Positions 8,073 through 15,747 of a stretch of 64,000 nt of DNA are shown one piece after another. Below the pieces are notes generated by a model. The model was not told the origin of the DNA. It saw nothing but the letters and a program-made list of their open reading frames with translations, and did no database searches. Both the position numbers and the translations under genes were made by a program. The stretch's first letter is position 1, and each line of letters starts with the position of its first letter. Origin of the DNA: Gemmatimonadaceae bacterium (GTDB taxonomy: Bacteria; Gemmatimonadota; Gemmatimonadetes; Gemmatimonadales; Gemmatimonadaceae). The stretch spans positions 1 to 64,000 of the forward strand of contig JBBEBQ010000019.1 of the NCBI GenBank assembly GCA_040882285.1. Reading direction: 5' to 3'.

Positions 8073-9263
8073 ATGCGACCGCTTCCCGTACCGCGTTGTC
8101 TAGTTGCTGTTCTCGGTGTGACCATGTTCGCGGCGTGCGAAAGGGCACCGGACGATCGCGCCGACAGCCCCTCTTCTCGGCTCTCCCTTGGCTTCGCGGT
8201 GGATACATCCGCTGCGGCCATTTCTCTTTGGGCGGTAGATCCAGCGCGTGCCGCGCTTCCAGCAGTGGTGCGAGCATGGGACGCGTATCTCACTGTCCGC
8301 GGGGACTCGACAAAGCGGCTCTCGTTCTGGTCCACCGCGGATCGCCAGCGTACACCCGACCCGGATCTCGTCCTGTACTCCGAGGGCTACGTATCACAAA
8401 GCAATGCGATACTCGTTGAAGCACTCCCTCTCGTAGCTGGGGATTCCTCGAAATGGGTATTGCGCACGGTCTACGTTGGCGGGGGCACAGCGGCGCGTCC
8501 GGGACTTCTGGCCATGGAACGCATCCATGTCGTGCAGGAGGAAGGACGGTGGGTGTTGGCGCATCCGAGCTCAGCGGAAACCGAGGGCTGGCGCCGTGAG
8601 CGAGTGGGGTTGATCGAGTATGTCGTCCACCCCGTGCTCCGCTTTGACGCGACACGGGCACTGGAAACCGCGCAATGGGTCGAAGATACGGCGCAGCGGT
8701 TCGGCGTCTCCGATGTCCGCCCGATCACGTATTATCTCGTGCCCGACCTGCCTGCCGCGTTTCGCGTCATGGGCCTGGACTGGGGCCTCACCAGCGATCG
8801 AGTGGGAGGGAAAGCCAACGCACGTGCTCGGGTGGTTTTCGCCGCGGATCCGCGATTTGGCGAAGCCTATCTACACGAACTGGCGCATGTGCTCTTGCAC
8901 CCGATCACGGGAGGCGCGTCAGCGTTCGTACAAGAGGGAATTGCGCAATGGCTGGGTGGTGCGCGGGGCAAGGCATTGCCGGGCGTGTTGCACGATCTGG
9001 CCGGCTACCTCGATCGGCGGCCAACCATCGGGTTACGCGCGATCCTCACCGACGACGGCTCAAGCGCGGCAGCCAGTGCTCGTTTCCCGGCAGCGGCGGC
9101 CGTATTCGAGCTCGTCCACCGACGCGGAGGCGACACCGCAATACGAAACTTCCTCACAGCCATGGGTAAGGATGAGCCAACGCTCGACAGCCTTGCGCGC
9201 GCTCTCGGGATGGTGCCGGCGGAACTCGAATCGGAATGGCGGGCGCTCGTGCGCTCCTATTAG
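8073..9263 (+). CDS. lipoprotein with a gluzincin (peptidase MA-like) metalloprotease domain
   Basis: A 396-residue exported protein. The N-terminus has a hydrophobic stretch ending in MFAAC, a lipobox that predicts a lipid-anchored periplasmic protein. The C-terminal half carries HELAHVLLH (HExxH zinc motif) and, about 20 residues on, VQEGIAQWLGG, where the glutamate would be the third zinc ligand, the arrangement of gluzincin/peptidase-MA-like enzymes. The first half has no recognised domain. Start ATG 8073 was chosen because it sits immediately before the signal peptide; the frame is open upstream through the PIN remnant. It ends four bases inside the convergent XRE gene. Substrate unknown; it is the only large intact non-toxin gene in this belt. 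Confidence 0.75.
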   Translation: MRPLPVPRCLVAVLGVTMFAACERAPDDRADSPSSRLSLGFAVDTSAAAISLWAVDPARAALPAVVRAWDAYLTVRGDSTKRLSFWSTADRQRTPDPDLVLYSEGYVSQSNAILVEALPLVAGDSSKWVLRTVYVGGGTAARPGLLAMERIHVVQEEGRWVLAHPSSAETEGWRRERVGLIEYVVHPVLRFDATRALETAQWVEDTAQRFGVSDVRPITYYLVPDLPAAFRVMGLDWGLTSDRVGGKANARARVVFAADPRFGEAYLHELAHVLLHPITGGASAFVQEGIAQWLGGARGKALPGVLHDLAGYLDRRPTIGLRAILTDDGSSAAASARFPAAAAVFELVHRRGGDTAIRNFLTAMGKDEPTLDSLARALGMVPAELESEWRALVRSY

Positions 9264-9580
9264 GCGGCAGCGCGACGCAAGGTGCGGCCGATGTCTCCGG
9301 GGCTGGCGCCGAGCGCGAACAACCCCTTCAGTAGCAGATCAACCGATACGGATCGGTCCGCGGCTTCCATCTTCGCCACTCGCGATCGGCTCGAGTTGAG
9401 GCGGCGCGCGAGCTGCTGTTGGGTAAGCCCTAACGCTGCGCGCTTCCGACGCAGCGCCTGGCTGAGTGCGACCTTGGTTTCTACGAGCGCGGCCTCTTCA
9501 TGGCTGATGCCGAGGAATTCCGCCGCGGTGCCGGCCCGCCAGCCTGCCGCCTCCAGTCGAGTTCTTTTTGCTTGCTTCAT
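9260..9580 (-). CDS. XRE-family helix-turn-helix antitoxin-like protein
   Basis: A 106-residue DNA-binding protein. After an N-terminal KRTRLEAAGWRAGTAAEFLG segment and a helix, the HTH region RRKRAALGLTQQQLARRL followed by SSRSRVAKMEA is a classic XRE/HTH_37 unit. This arrangement is typical of antitoxins partnered with RelE/HigB-like toxins encoded just upstream, but no toxin ORF is seen in the 147 bases on that side. It therefore looks like an orphan antitoxin or a small repressor. ATG 9580 was chosen; the frame runs on upstream without family similarity. Its stop overlaps the end of the convergent metalloprotease gene by four bases. Confidence 0.75.
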   Translation of the reverse strand: MKQAKRTRLEAAGWRAGTAAEFLGISHEEAALVETKVALSQALRRKRAALGLTQQQLARRLNSSRSRVAKMEAADRSVSVDLLLKGLFALGASPGDIGRTLRRAAA

Positions 9581-9727
9581 TCGATCTTCCCGGTCGAGTC
9601 TAATATGCCGAAGCAGGGATTGCTCCTCGATGCGTGCTTCCTTCCAATTGAGTTCCCGCCCTTGCTTGGGCCATCGCCGGGGGCGTAGACTCCATCTGTC
9701 CTCCACTGTCCCTCTGCGGGAGTTCAC

Positions 9728-9913
9728 ATGGCCGCGCCTGCCAAACAACTGCTGCGAGAAGCCGTCGACCACGTGCCGGAAGATGCGTCCATCGAGGACG
9801 TGATGGAACGCCTGTACTTCCTGGCAAAGGTCGCGCGCGGCCTCGATGCAGCTGATCGGGGCGACACCATCTCGCATGAAGACGTAGCGCGCGAGTTTCT
9901 CGCGGACGAGTGA
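9728..9913 (+). CDS. small antitoxin-like protein (toxin partner lost)
   Basis: A 61-residue acidic protein preceded by a GGGAG ribosome binding site. The pattern IEDVMERLYFLAKVARGL followed by TISHEDVAREFL is that of short antitoxins that pair with ParE/RelE toxins. The stop TGA overlaps a GTG (9910-9912) that opens a short frame beginning VNRVVWT, the way ParE toxins of such pairs start, but that frame dies after 22 codons. The antitoxin therefore appears intact while its toxin has been cut to a few codons. Confidence 0.65.
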   Translation: MAAPAKQLLREAVDHVPEDASIEDVMERLYFLAKVARGLDAADRGDTISHEDVAREFLADE

Positions 9914-10075
9914 ATCGCGTCGTTTGGACGCTAATGACGATTCGCCGACCGGTTGCACGCGCAAATGGGCGATCGTAAGGGTCAGTACTCGATAGCGATC
10001 AATGATCAGTGGCGTGTGTGCTTCAGGTTCGTTGATGGCGGCGCATATGACGTCCAGATCTGCGATTACCATTGA
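9910..10075 (+). pseudogene. toxin remnant: ParE start joined to HigB C-terminal half
   Basis: Two toxin pieces lie back to back. The first, from GTG 9910, reads VNRVVWT and then loses similarity, ending at a TAA at 9976-9978. The second, in another frame (9938 to TGA 10073-10075), reads DRKGQYSIAINDQWRVCF and ends in CDYH, the C-terminal half of a HigB toxin. The HigB N-terminal half is absent. The simplest reading is a deletion that fused the start of one toxin gene to the end of another. The HigB stop overlaps the HigA start as TGATG, as in intact higBA operons. Confidence 0.65.
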
Positions 10076-10404
10076 TGCCGAGGCGAGATATGAGCATACC
10101 CAACACCCGACGGATGAGGCGCCGGCCGACCCACCCGGGTGAGATGCTGCAGGAGGACTTCATCCCGGACTACGGACTTACTGTTGCCGGTCTCGCCGAG
10201 GCCGCGGGCGTTTCGCGCCAGTCGATCAATGAACTGCTGCGCGGACGGCGCGCCCTCAGTCCGGAGATGGCGCTACGTCTCGCGCACCTTTTCGGCAACT
10301 CCCCGGAGTTCTGGCTGAACGCCCAGCGAGCGGTGGACCTATGGGACGCGGCACAGGCCATCAAGGATGACATGGCGCGTATCAAGCCTCTACGTGTCGC
10401 ATGA
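10075..10404 (+). CDS. higA: HigA-family XRE antitoxin
   Basis: A 109-residue HigA: RRRPTHPGEMLQEDF at the N-terminus, the HTH region LTVAGLAEAAGVSRQSINE followed by LLRGRRALSPEMALRLAHLF and the family-typical NSPEFWLNAQ near the end. ATG 10075 overlaps the stop of the HigB remnant (TGATG); ATG 10090 is an alternative start. It normally binds HigB and represses the higBA promoter. Here the toxin is truncated, so the antitoxin may persist as a solitary repressor or by antidoting a HigB elsewhere in the genome. Confidence 0.85.
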   Translation: MPRRDMSIPNTRRMRRRPTHPGEMLQEDFIPDYGLTVAGLAEAAGVSRQSINELLRGRRALSPEMALRLAHLFGNSPEFWLNAQRAVDLWDAAQAIKDDMARIKPLRVA

Positions 10405-10434
10405 GGCCTACTGCTCTCTAACGCAGATACTGCG

Positions 10435-10701
10435 GTGAAAGCCGTTGTCGTCGGTGGCGGGCCGGCCGGCCTGTACACGGCCCTGCTCCTCAAACAGGCC
10501 GACCCCCCGGACGGCTGGCCGCGCCCGTCCGGGTACAGCGGCGGCGTGACGGTCTCCGGCAGGCTCGTGGTTCTCGCCGGACAGGTCGGCTGGAACCCGC
10601 TCACTGCCGAGTTCGAGACGGACCAGCTCACCGCGCAGGTACGGCAGGCGCTGATGAACATCGTCACGCTGCTCGCGGAAGCCGCAGTAGTGCCGGAGTG
10701 A
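10435..10701 (+). pseudogene. deletion scar: FAD-monooxygenase start fused to truncated RidA
   Basis: An 88-codon frame made of two unrelated pieces. Residues 1-23 ([20 protein letters not shown]) are the start of an FAD-dependent aromatic-CoA monooxygenase, complete with the GxGxxG dinucleotide loop. From about residue 25, [15 protein letters not shown] and VVLAGQVGW are the beginning of a RidA (YjgF) protein, which then stops after [10 protein letters not shown], about half the usual RidA length. Salicylyl-CoA 5-hydroxylase/2-aminobenzoyl-CoA monooxygenase, RidA, thiolase and amidohydrolase genes are known to cluster for anthranilate degradation, so this looks like a deletion that removed most of such an operon. 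No clear ribosome binding site. Its stop overlaps the thiolase start. Confidence 0.65.
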
Positions 10702-11906
10702 CCGCGCGCGAAGCGGTCATCGTGGACGCGGTCCGCACGCCGGTTGGGCGGCACCGCGGGGCTCTCGCCCGCGTTCGGCCCGACGATCTCGCCGCGATCG
10801 CGATCGCGGGGCTGATCGCCCGCACCCGAATAGATCCTGCCGGCATCGACGATGTGATCCTGGGCTGCACGAACCAGGCGGGCGAAGACAGCCGCAACGT
10901 GGCGCGCATGGCGCTGCTGCTCGCCGGGCTGCCGGTCGAGGTGCCGGGGCAGACGGTGAACCGCCTGTGCGGCTCCGGACTGCAAGCGGTGGCGAGCGCG
11001 GCGCAGGCGATCCGCGCGGACGAGGGCGATTGCTTCATCGCGGGCGGCGTCGAGAGCATGACCCGCGCGCCGTGGGTGATGCTCAAGCCCGACGAGCCGT
11101 TCGCGCGCGGCGTGCCGAGGACCGCGGATTCGACGATCGGGTGGCGGTTCGTCAACCCGGCGATGCCGCGGGAGTGGACGATCTCGATGGGTGAGACCGC
11201 CGAGCGCGTGGCCGAGCGGTATGGAATCACGCGCGAGGAGCAGGACGCGTTCGCGCTGGAGAGCCAGCAGCGGACGGCGCTGGCGGTGAGCGGCAATCTT
11301 TTCGCGGACGAGATCGTGTCCGTAAAGACGCTGGATTCACAGGGCAATCCCGTTGTGGTCGCGCGCGACGAGCATCCGCGTCCCGAAACCACGGCGGCGG
11401 CGCTCGCCGCGCTGCGACCGGCGTTCATGCGGGACGGCGGTACGGTGACGGCCGGCTCCGCCAGCGGGATCAACGACGGCGCGAGCGCGGCGCTGGTGAT
11501 GGAGCGCGGCGCCGCGGAGCGCGCGAAGCTGCGGCCGATCGCGCGCATCGTGGCCAGCGCGGTGGCCGGCGTTTCTCCGGAAGTAATGGGAGTCGGCCCG
11601 GTTCCCGCCACGCGCAAGGCACTGGAGCGCGCGGGACTGTCGGTGTCCGACCTCGACGTCGTGGAGCTCAACGAGGCGTTCGCGGCGCAGGCGATCGCGT
11701 GCATGCGCGATCTCGACCTCGATCCCGGGAAGGTGAACGTCAACGGCGGTGCGATCGCGCTCGGCCACCCGCTCGGCTCCAGCGGCGCGCGCATCCTGAC
11801 CGCGCTCGTGCACGAGCTGCGGCGCCGCAAGGCGAGATACGGCCTCGCGACGATGTGCATCGGAGTGGGCCAGGGTATCGCGACTATCGTGGAGCGCGTC
11901 GAGTGA
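10698..11906 (+). CDS. thiolase family protein (acetyl-CoA acyltransferase)
   Basis: A full-length 402-residue thiolase. The acyl-accepting cysteine is at residue 91 in NRLCGSG; the catalytic histidine is in [10 protein letters not shown] and the second cysteine in MCIGVGQG near the C-terminus, together with the NEAFAAQ block. It cleaves a 3-oxoacyl-CoA with CoA to release acetyl-CoA, or runs in reverse. The GTG start overlaps the stop of the monooxygenase/RidA scar (GTGA), so it was once part of that operon. In such a setting it would finish ring-cleavage-derived beta-oxidation. Beta-ketoadipyl-CoA thiolase (PcaF-like) or general acetyl-CoA acetyltransferase are equally possible by sequence. 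Confidence 0.92.
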   Translation: MTAREAVIVDAVRTPVGRHRGALARVRPDDLAAIAIAGLIARTRIDPAGIDDVILGCTNQAGEDSRNVARMALLLAGLPVEVPGQTVNRLCGSGLQAVASAAQAIRADEGDCFIAGGVESMTRAPWVMLKPDEPFARGVPRTADSTIGWRFVNPAMPREWTISMGETAERVAERYGITREEQDAFALESQQRTALAVSGNLFADEIVSVKTLDSQGNPVVVARDEHPRPETTAAALAALRPAFMRDGGTVTAGSASGINDGASAALVMERGAAERAKLRPIARIVASAVAGVSPEVMGVGPVPATRKALERAGLSVSDLDVVELNEAFAAQAIACMRDLDLDPGKVNVNGGAIALGHPLGSSGARILTALVHELRRRKARYGLATMCIGVGQGIATIVERVE

Positions 11907-11919
11907 GGACGGAGAACTG

Positions 11920-12795
11920 ATGGCGGTTGCCGGTATCCGCGTTACCGACTGTCACGTCCACGTGCACCCGTGGCGCGACATGCCCGACGACATCGTCGAA
12001 GTGCTCAAGCGCGGCCAGCAGGACATCGAGCTGCTTCTGGAAGCCATGTACGATCCCGCGCTGCTGCTCCGCATGATGGACGAGGACGGCATCGACCGCG
12101 TCGGGCTCGTTAACTATCCGTCGCCGGACGTGATGCGCACCGATTGGCGGATCAACGAGCACGCCGCGCGGTATTGCGCGGCCGATCCCGCGCGGCTGCT
12201 TCCGATCGGCGGCGTGCATCCGCGTGTCACGACCGATCCGGCTGGAGACGTGGACGCGCTGATCGAGATGGGCATGCACATGCTCAAGCTGCACCCGAAT
12301 CACCAGCAAATGACGGCCAATGCGTACACCGACGGTCTCGAGGCGCTGGGCAAGATCTACAGCCGGTGTGAAGCGCGCGGCCTGCCCGTGCTGATCCATA
12401 CCGGCACCAGCATCTTCCCGCGCGCGCGCAACAGGTTCGGCAACCCGCTGGAGGTGGACGACGTCGCGGTCGACTTTCCCGACCTGCAGATCGTGCTGGC
12501 GCACGGCGGCCGGCCGTTCTACATGGGCGAGGCCTTCTTCGTGCTGCGCAGGCACAAGAACGTGTGGTTCGATCTTTCCGGCATTCCGCCGAAAGCGCTG
12601 CTCGAGTATTTCCCCAAGCTCGCCGAGCTCGAGCACAAGCTGCTGTGGGGCAGCGACTGGCCGAGCCCCGGCGTGACGCGGATGCGGCGGAACGTGGATC
12701 AGTTCATGGAGCTGCCGCTATCGGACTCGCTCAAGCGCGCCGCGCTGGAGACGAATCCCGAGCGCTTGCTGCCGCGCGGTGGACGGACGGTCTAG
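11920..12795 (+). CDS. amidohydrolase family protein (amidohydrolase 2, ACMSD-like)
   Basis: A 291-residue TIM-barrel metal-dependent hydrolase. The first metal ligands are in DCHVHVHPW near residue 13, a second histidine is in the LPVLIHTG strand, another in IVLAHGGR, and a late acidic residue in LLWGSDWPSPG, the D of the last strand. This set belongs to the amidohydrolase-2/ACMSD group that decarboxylates or hydrolyses carboxylated ring products. It follows the thiolase by 13 bases with a GGACGGAG-type ribosome binding site and is likely co-transcribed. In anthranilate-type clusters, such proteins act on ring intermediates; that role is inference. It converges with the next gene, overlapping by four bases. 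Confidence 0.85.
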   Translation: MAVAGIRVTDCHVHVHPWRDMPDDIVEVLKRGQQDIELLLEAMYDPALLLRMMDEDGIDRVGLVNYPSPDVMRTDWRINEHAARYCAADPARLLPIGGVHPRVTTDPAGDVDALIEMGMHMLKLHPNHQQMTANAYTDGLEALGKIYSRCEARGLPVLIHTGTSIFPRARNRFGNPLEVDDVAVDFPDLQIVLAHGGRPFYMGEAFFVLRRHKNVWFDLSGIPPKALLEYFPKLAELEHKLLWGSDWPSPGVTRMRRNVDQFMELPLSDSLKRAALETNPERLLPRGGRTV

Positions 12796-13220
12796 CCGGC
12801 GGTCGGAAGAGTGCGGCGGACCGGCGGCGAGCCTTCGAGCGTCCGCCAGATGTTGTAGATGAAGCAATAGGCGGCGACCGCCCCCATCACCCCGCCGAGC
12901 GCCAGGAGATAGATGGACGCACGCTCGCCATGCGCCCGCGCGGCGAATCCGGCGGCGAGCAGAGCCAGGCCGACGTTCGCCAGCCAGAGCTGCGCGACCG
13001 CGATCTTCACGTTGTGGATCGCGTTGCCGGTGAAGCGCGGCATCACGTGATAGGCCACGCCGTAGATCATCATGCTCACGAAGCCAAGCAGGTTCATGTG
13101 CAGGTGAGCGGTCCGGTACACCGCCGTCTCCGGATGCACGGCCATGATGACGCCGAGCGTCACGCCGAGGCCGAGCCACACAAGCCCCGCCTTGACGAAG
13201 GCCTTCGTGAACCAGTCCAT
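12792..13220 (-). CDS. small heme-copper-oxidase-like membrane protein
   Basis: A 142-residue integral membrane protein with four predicted transmembrane helices (about residues 8-27, 38-60, 70-92 and 100-122). The second helix region reads TAHLHMNLLGFVSMMIYG followed by VAYHVMPRF; the paired histidines resemble heme-liganding helices of cytochrome oxidase subunit I / NorB / NnrS-type proteins. It is far too short to be an oxidase. It is translationally coupled (TGATG) to the upstream ScdA-N protein, so it probably serves the same nitric-oxide or iron-sulfur repair function, for example by heme binding in the membrane. Function inferred only from context. Confidence 0.75.
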   Translation of the reverse strand: MDWFTKAFVKAGLVWLGLGVTLGVIMAVHPETAVYRTAHLHMNLLGFVSMMIYGVAYHVMPRFTGNAIHNVKIAVAQLWLANVGLALLAAGFAARAHGERASIYLLALGGVMGAVAAYCFIYNIWRTLEGSPPVRRTLPTAG

Positions 13221-13435
13221 CAGGATGTGCTGGCGAGGCTCACTTGCTCGAGTGCATGCACCAGCGCCGCGGCGTCGAGTCCGGCGACCTTCGCGGCCTC
13301 GGTGAGCGTGCGCGTGCCGCCGCAGCAGGTGTCGATGCCGTACGACCGGAGAGCCGCGGCGGTCTCAGGGCGAAAGTGGACCAGCTCGTGCACGGTCCAG
13401 GCAGGATCGATTTTAACGCTGTCGTCGATTTGCAT
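13220..13435 (-). CDS. ScdA/Ric N-terminal domain protein (DUF542)
   Basis: A 71-residue protein equal to the isolated N-terminal domain of ScdA/YtfE/RIC iron-sulfur repair proteins: WTVHELVHFRPETAAALRSYGIDTCCGGTRTL-type arrangement with the hallmark double cysteine (GIDTCCGG) around residues 35-38. The di-iron hemerythrin domain that normally follows is absent. ATG 13435 was chosen because it places the family start at residue 1; the frame continues upstream without similarity. Such stand-alone domains may dimerise through the cysteines and hold or deliver iron or NO. It is followed, with overlapping stop and start, by the heme-copper-like membrane protein. Confidence 0.85.
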   Translation of the reverse strand: MQIDDSVKIDPAWTVHELVHFRPETAAALRSYGIDTCCGGTRTLTEAAKVAGLDAAALVHALEQVSLASTS

Positions 13436-13490
13436 CGGTAACTCCGAAAAAATGAATTGAGGCGGTTCGAGGCGCGCGGCGCGCCCGGGA

Positions 13491-14939
13491 TCAGCCGACC
13501 GGCGCCAGCTGTCGAGGCGCGGAGATCCAGCTGAGCAGGTAGTCGATGACGTCACCGGCCGAGTAGCTGCTCCGCCCGTCGAGGAACGCGGCGATCGTCT
13601 TGAGGTCGTCGCCGCTGGTGACGAGCGGCGGCTCCTCCTCGCCCGAGACGCGGATCTGCGCCTGGCCGACGTTGGCGGTGAGCGCGTTGCACAGACATTG
13701 GCGGCCGACCGTGTCCTCGATCGCTCCGCCTTTGCGCACGTAATCCTCCACGGGCTCCGCCGCGCAGCGGAATCCGATCCGGCCGTCGTCGCGCTTGTAC
13801 GCCACGCGCAGATAGCCTAGGTCGCACAGCCGCTGCCGCTCGGGCTTGCCGCTGTCCTTGCCCCAGCGGGCGACCTTGAACGGGTAGCCCGTGGGCGACG
13901 CGCGCGGATCCGTGAAGACGTCCACGTCGCCCCGCGCGGCGTGGTCGAGGATCTCCTGCTTGAGGCCTGGCTCGAGCCCGGACTCCTCGCAGAAGGCGAA
14001 CAGCGTCCCCACCTGCACGCCCGCCGCGCCGACCTTGAGCGCGTCGACGAGGTGCTTGGGCGAGCCGGCGCCGCCGGCGAGCCAGAAGGGAAGCCCGAGC
14101 TCCCGCATCTTCTCCATGTTGACGTCGTCGCGCTCGCCGTACAGCGGCTCGCCGCGCTCGTTGAACCGCGGCTCCCCGCGGGGCGGCGCGTTGTGCCCGC
14201 CGGCGGTCGGCCCTTCCACGACGAATCCCTCGACGGTTCCGTTCGCCTTGCGGGCGAGAGTCGTCGCCAGCGAGTTGGCCGACACGATCGGCAGGAATGC
14301 CGGCCGTTCGACGGACACGCCCGGGTCGACACCGCATTCCCGCGGATCGAGGGTCATCGACATCGATTCGCCGGCGGCAAGACCCTCAACCTCGAGCTTC
14401 ATCGCGGCGGGCCGATGCTCCGCCAGCGCGTCGAGCACGCCGGGAACCTCGCGCGGAATGCCGGCCCCCATGAGCACGTAATCCACCTTCGCGAGCATCG
14501 CGCCGTACAGCGAGGCGAGATTGGGGAGCTGCACTTTCGTGAGAAGATTGATGCCGACCTTGCCGGAGTGGCCTTCCTTGGCGAGGTACACTTCGACGAA
14601 GTTTGCCAGCATGGTGAGCTGCTGCCGCGCGATGCTCACCGGCAGCCTGTACATCTGGAGCAGCTTGTACCGCTCCCCCGCCGCTCGTCCAGCGGGGCGG
14701 AAATAGCGGTGCAGCGCGGCGTCGGCCACTCCCGGTATCGGAAAGCTCTTCATTGCGCGCCGCAGGTGACCCCCGATATCGCCGTCCTGCAGCCGCCGGA
14801 CGAACACCGTGTCGAGCACGGTCCCGGACACGACGCCGAGCTGTCCGCGGATCGAAACGGCACGAGCGAGCTTCCAATTGGAAATGGCCACGCCCATCCC
14901 GCCCTGGATTATTTGTGGAAGTGCTGACGCTTCGGGCAT
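13491..14939 (-). CDS. nitronate monooxygenase / 2-nitropropane dioxygenase family protein
   Basis: A 482-residue FMN-dependent TIM-barrel enzyme. QGGMGVAISNWKLARAVS at the start is the NMO/IMP-dehydrogenase-like phosphate-binding entry, VEGPTAGGHNAP the central glycine-histidine block and FWLAGGAGSPKHL then GAAGVQVGTLFAF the C-terminal FMN phosphate-binding strands. It is longer than classical nitronate monooxygenases, with extra C-terminal residues including a cysteine pair (GRQCLCNAL) and a helical tail; PfaD-like enzymes are the nearest alternative. It would oxidise alkyl nitronates or act as an FMN enoyl reductase-like protein. It lies just upstream of the ScdA-N gene on the same strand (55 bases), suggesting a shared nitrosative-stress operon. 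Confidence 0.85.
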   Translation of the reverse strand: MPEASALPQIIQGGMGVAISNWKLARAVSIRGQLGVVSGTVLDTVFVRRLQDGDIGGHLRRAMKSFPIPGVADAALHRYFRPAGRAAGERYKLLQMYRLPVSIARQQLTMLANFVEVYLAKEGHSGKVGINLLTKVQLPNLASLYGAMLAKVDYVLMGAGIPREVPGVLDALAEHRPAAMKLEVEGLAAGESMSMTLDPRECGVDPGVSVERPAFLPIVSANSLATTLARKANGTVEGFVVEGPTAGGHNAPPRGEPRFNERGEPLYGERDDVNMEKMRELGLPFWLAGGAGSPKHLVDALKVGAAGVQVGTLFAFCEESGLEPGLKQEILDHAARGDVDVFTDPRASPTGYPFKVARWGKDSGKPERQRLCDLGYLRVAYKRDDGRIGFRCAAEPVEDYVRKGGAIEDTVGRQCLCNALTANVGQAQIRVSGEEEPPLVTSGDDLKTIAAFLDGRSSYSAGDVIDYLLSWISAPRQLAPVG

Positions 14940-15068
14940 TTATGAGAGACGAGGGTTGGAAACACCAAGGCGCAAGTTATTCCCACCCTTGAATACCCCG
15001 CTGTCGGGCAATGCGCGAGCCCTTTGTGGTGGATACCCCGACGACCGGAGCCGCGCGGCTCGGTCAGC

Positions 15069-15719
15069 TCATTCGGCGTCGTCGTAGGGCACGAGCGGCT
15101 CGTGCGTCCAGCCGGCGTCGAAGTTCACGCTGCCGTCGGCTGGCGGGGCGATCTCCGGCAGCCGCCGCTCCGCGACCGCCCGGTTGAGGTCCGTGGTCGA
15201 GACGATGCCCGCGAGGCGGTCGTGGTCCATCACCAGCAGCCGGTGCACTTTGGCCTCCTGCATCATCCGCGCGGCCGCGATCGCGGGCTCGTCGGCTCCG
15301 ATCGTCTTCACCTTCGTCGTCATCGCGTCCGCGACGGTGTATTCGTCGAGCACGTCCATGTTGGAATCCGACATCCCGGCGAACCTCATGTCCACCTCGG
15401 TGTCGGCATCGTTCAGGAAATCCGTGAAGAACGCGCCGTCGCTGAGCGCGTCGCCGGCCAGCTCGATGCCGGCCTCGTCGTCCATGTCCGGCAGATCGTC
15501 GAACTCCGCCTCGGCGTCCGGTCCGCGCGCGGCTTCGGGCGACGCGGCGGCGAACGCCAGCAAGTCGCTCGCCGAGATCACTCCCACGAGCTTGCCGCCG
15601 CTGGAGACGGGCGCTCCGCTGATGTGCTCGCGCGTGAAGAGCTCCATGGCGTCGCGTAACGAGGTTCCGGGCGTGACGGTGATGGGCTCGCGGGTCATTA
15701 TGTCGCGTACCTTCAACAT
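15069..15719 (-). CDS. CBS-domain pair protein with acidic insert
   Basis: A 216-residue protein with two CBS motifs: VRDIMTREPITVTPGTSL to VGVISASDLLAF (about residues 3-60), and VADAMTTKVKTIGADEP to LAGIVSTTDLNRAV (about 130-190). Between them lies an unusually long, strongly acidic linker rich in aspartate and glutamate. CBS pairs bind adenine nucleotides and report energy status. ATG 15719 was chosen because GGAGGA stands 7 bases upstream. It resembles the hypoxia-response protein Hrp1 in general role, and it sits beside universal stress proteins and a P-type ATPase. Target unknown. Confidence 0.88.
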   Translation of the reverse strand: MLKVRDIMTREPITVTPGTSLRDAMELFTREHISGAPVSSGGKLVGVISASDLLAFAAASPEAARGPDAEAEFDDLPDMDDEAGIELAGDALSDGAFFTDFLNDADTEVDMRFAGMSDSNMDVLDEYTVADAMTTKVKTIGADEPAIAAARMMQEAKVHRLLVMDHDRLAGIVSTTDLNRAVAERRLPEIAPPADGSVNFDAGWTHEPLVPYDDAE

Positions 15720-15747
15720 GGTCGTGTCCTCCACAGCTGATTGATGC

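Noticed and set aside
10698-11906. Naming the thiolase pcaF
   Set aside because: Active-site motifs are common to all thiolases and the remaining neighbours do not include other beta-ketoadipate genes.
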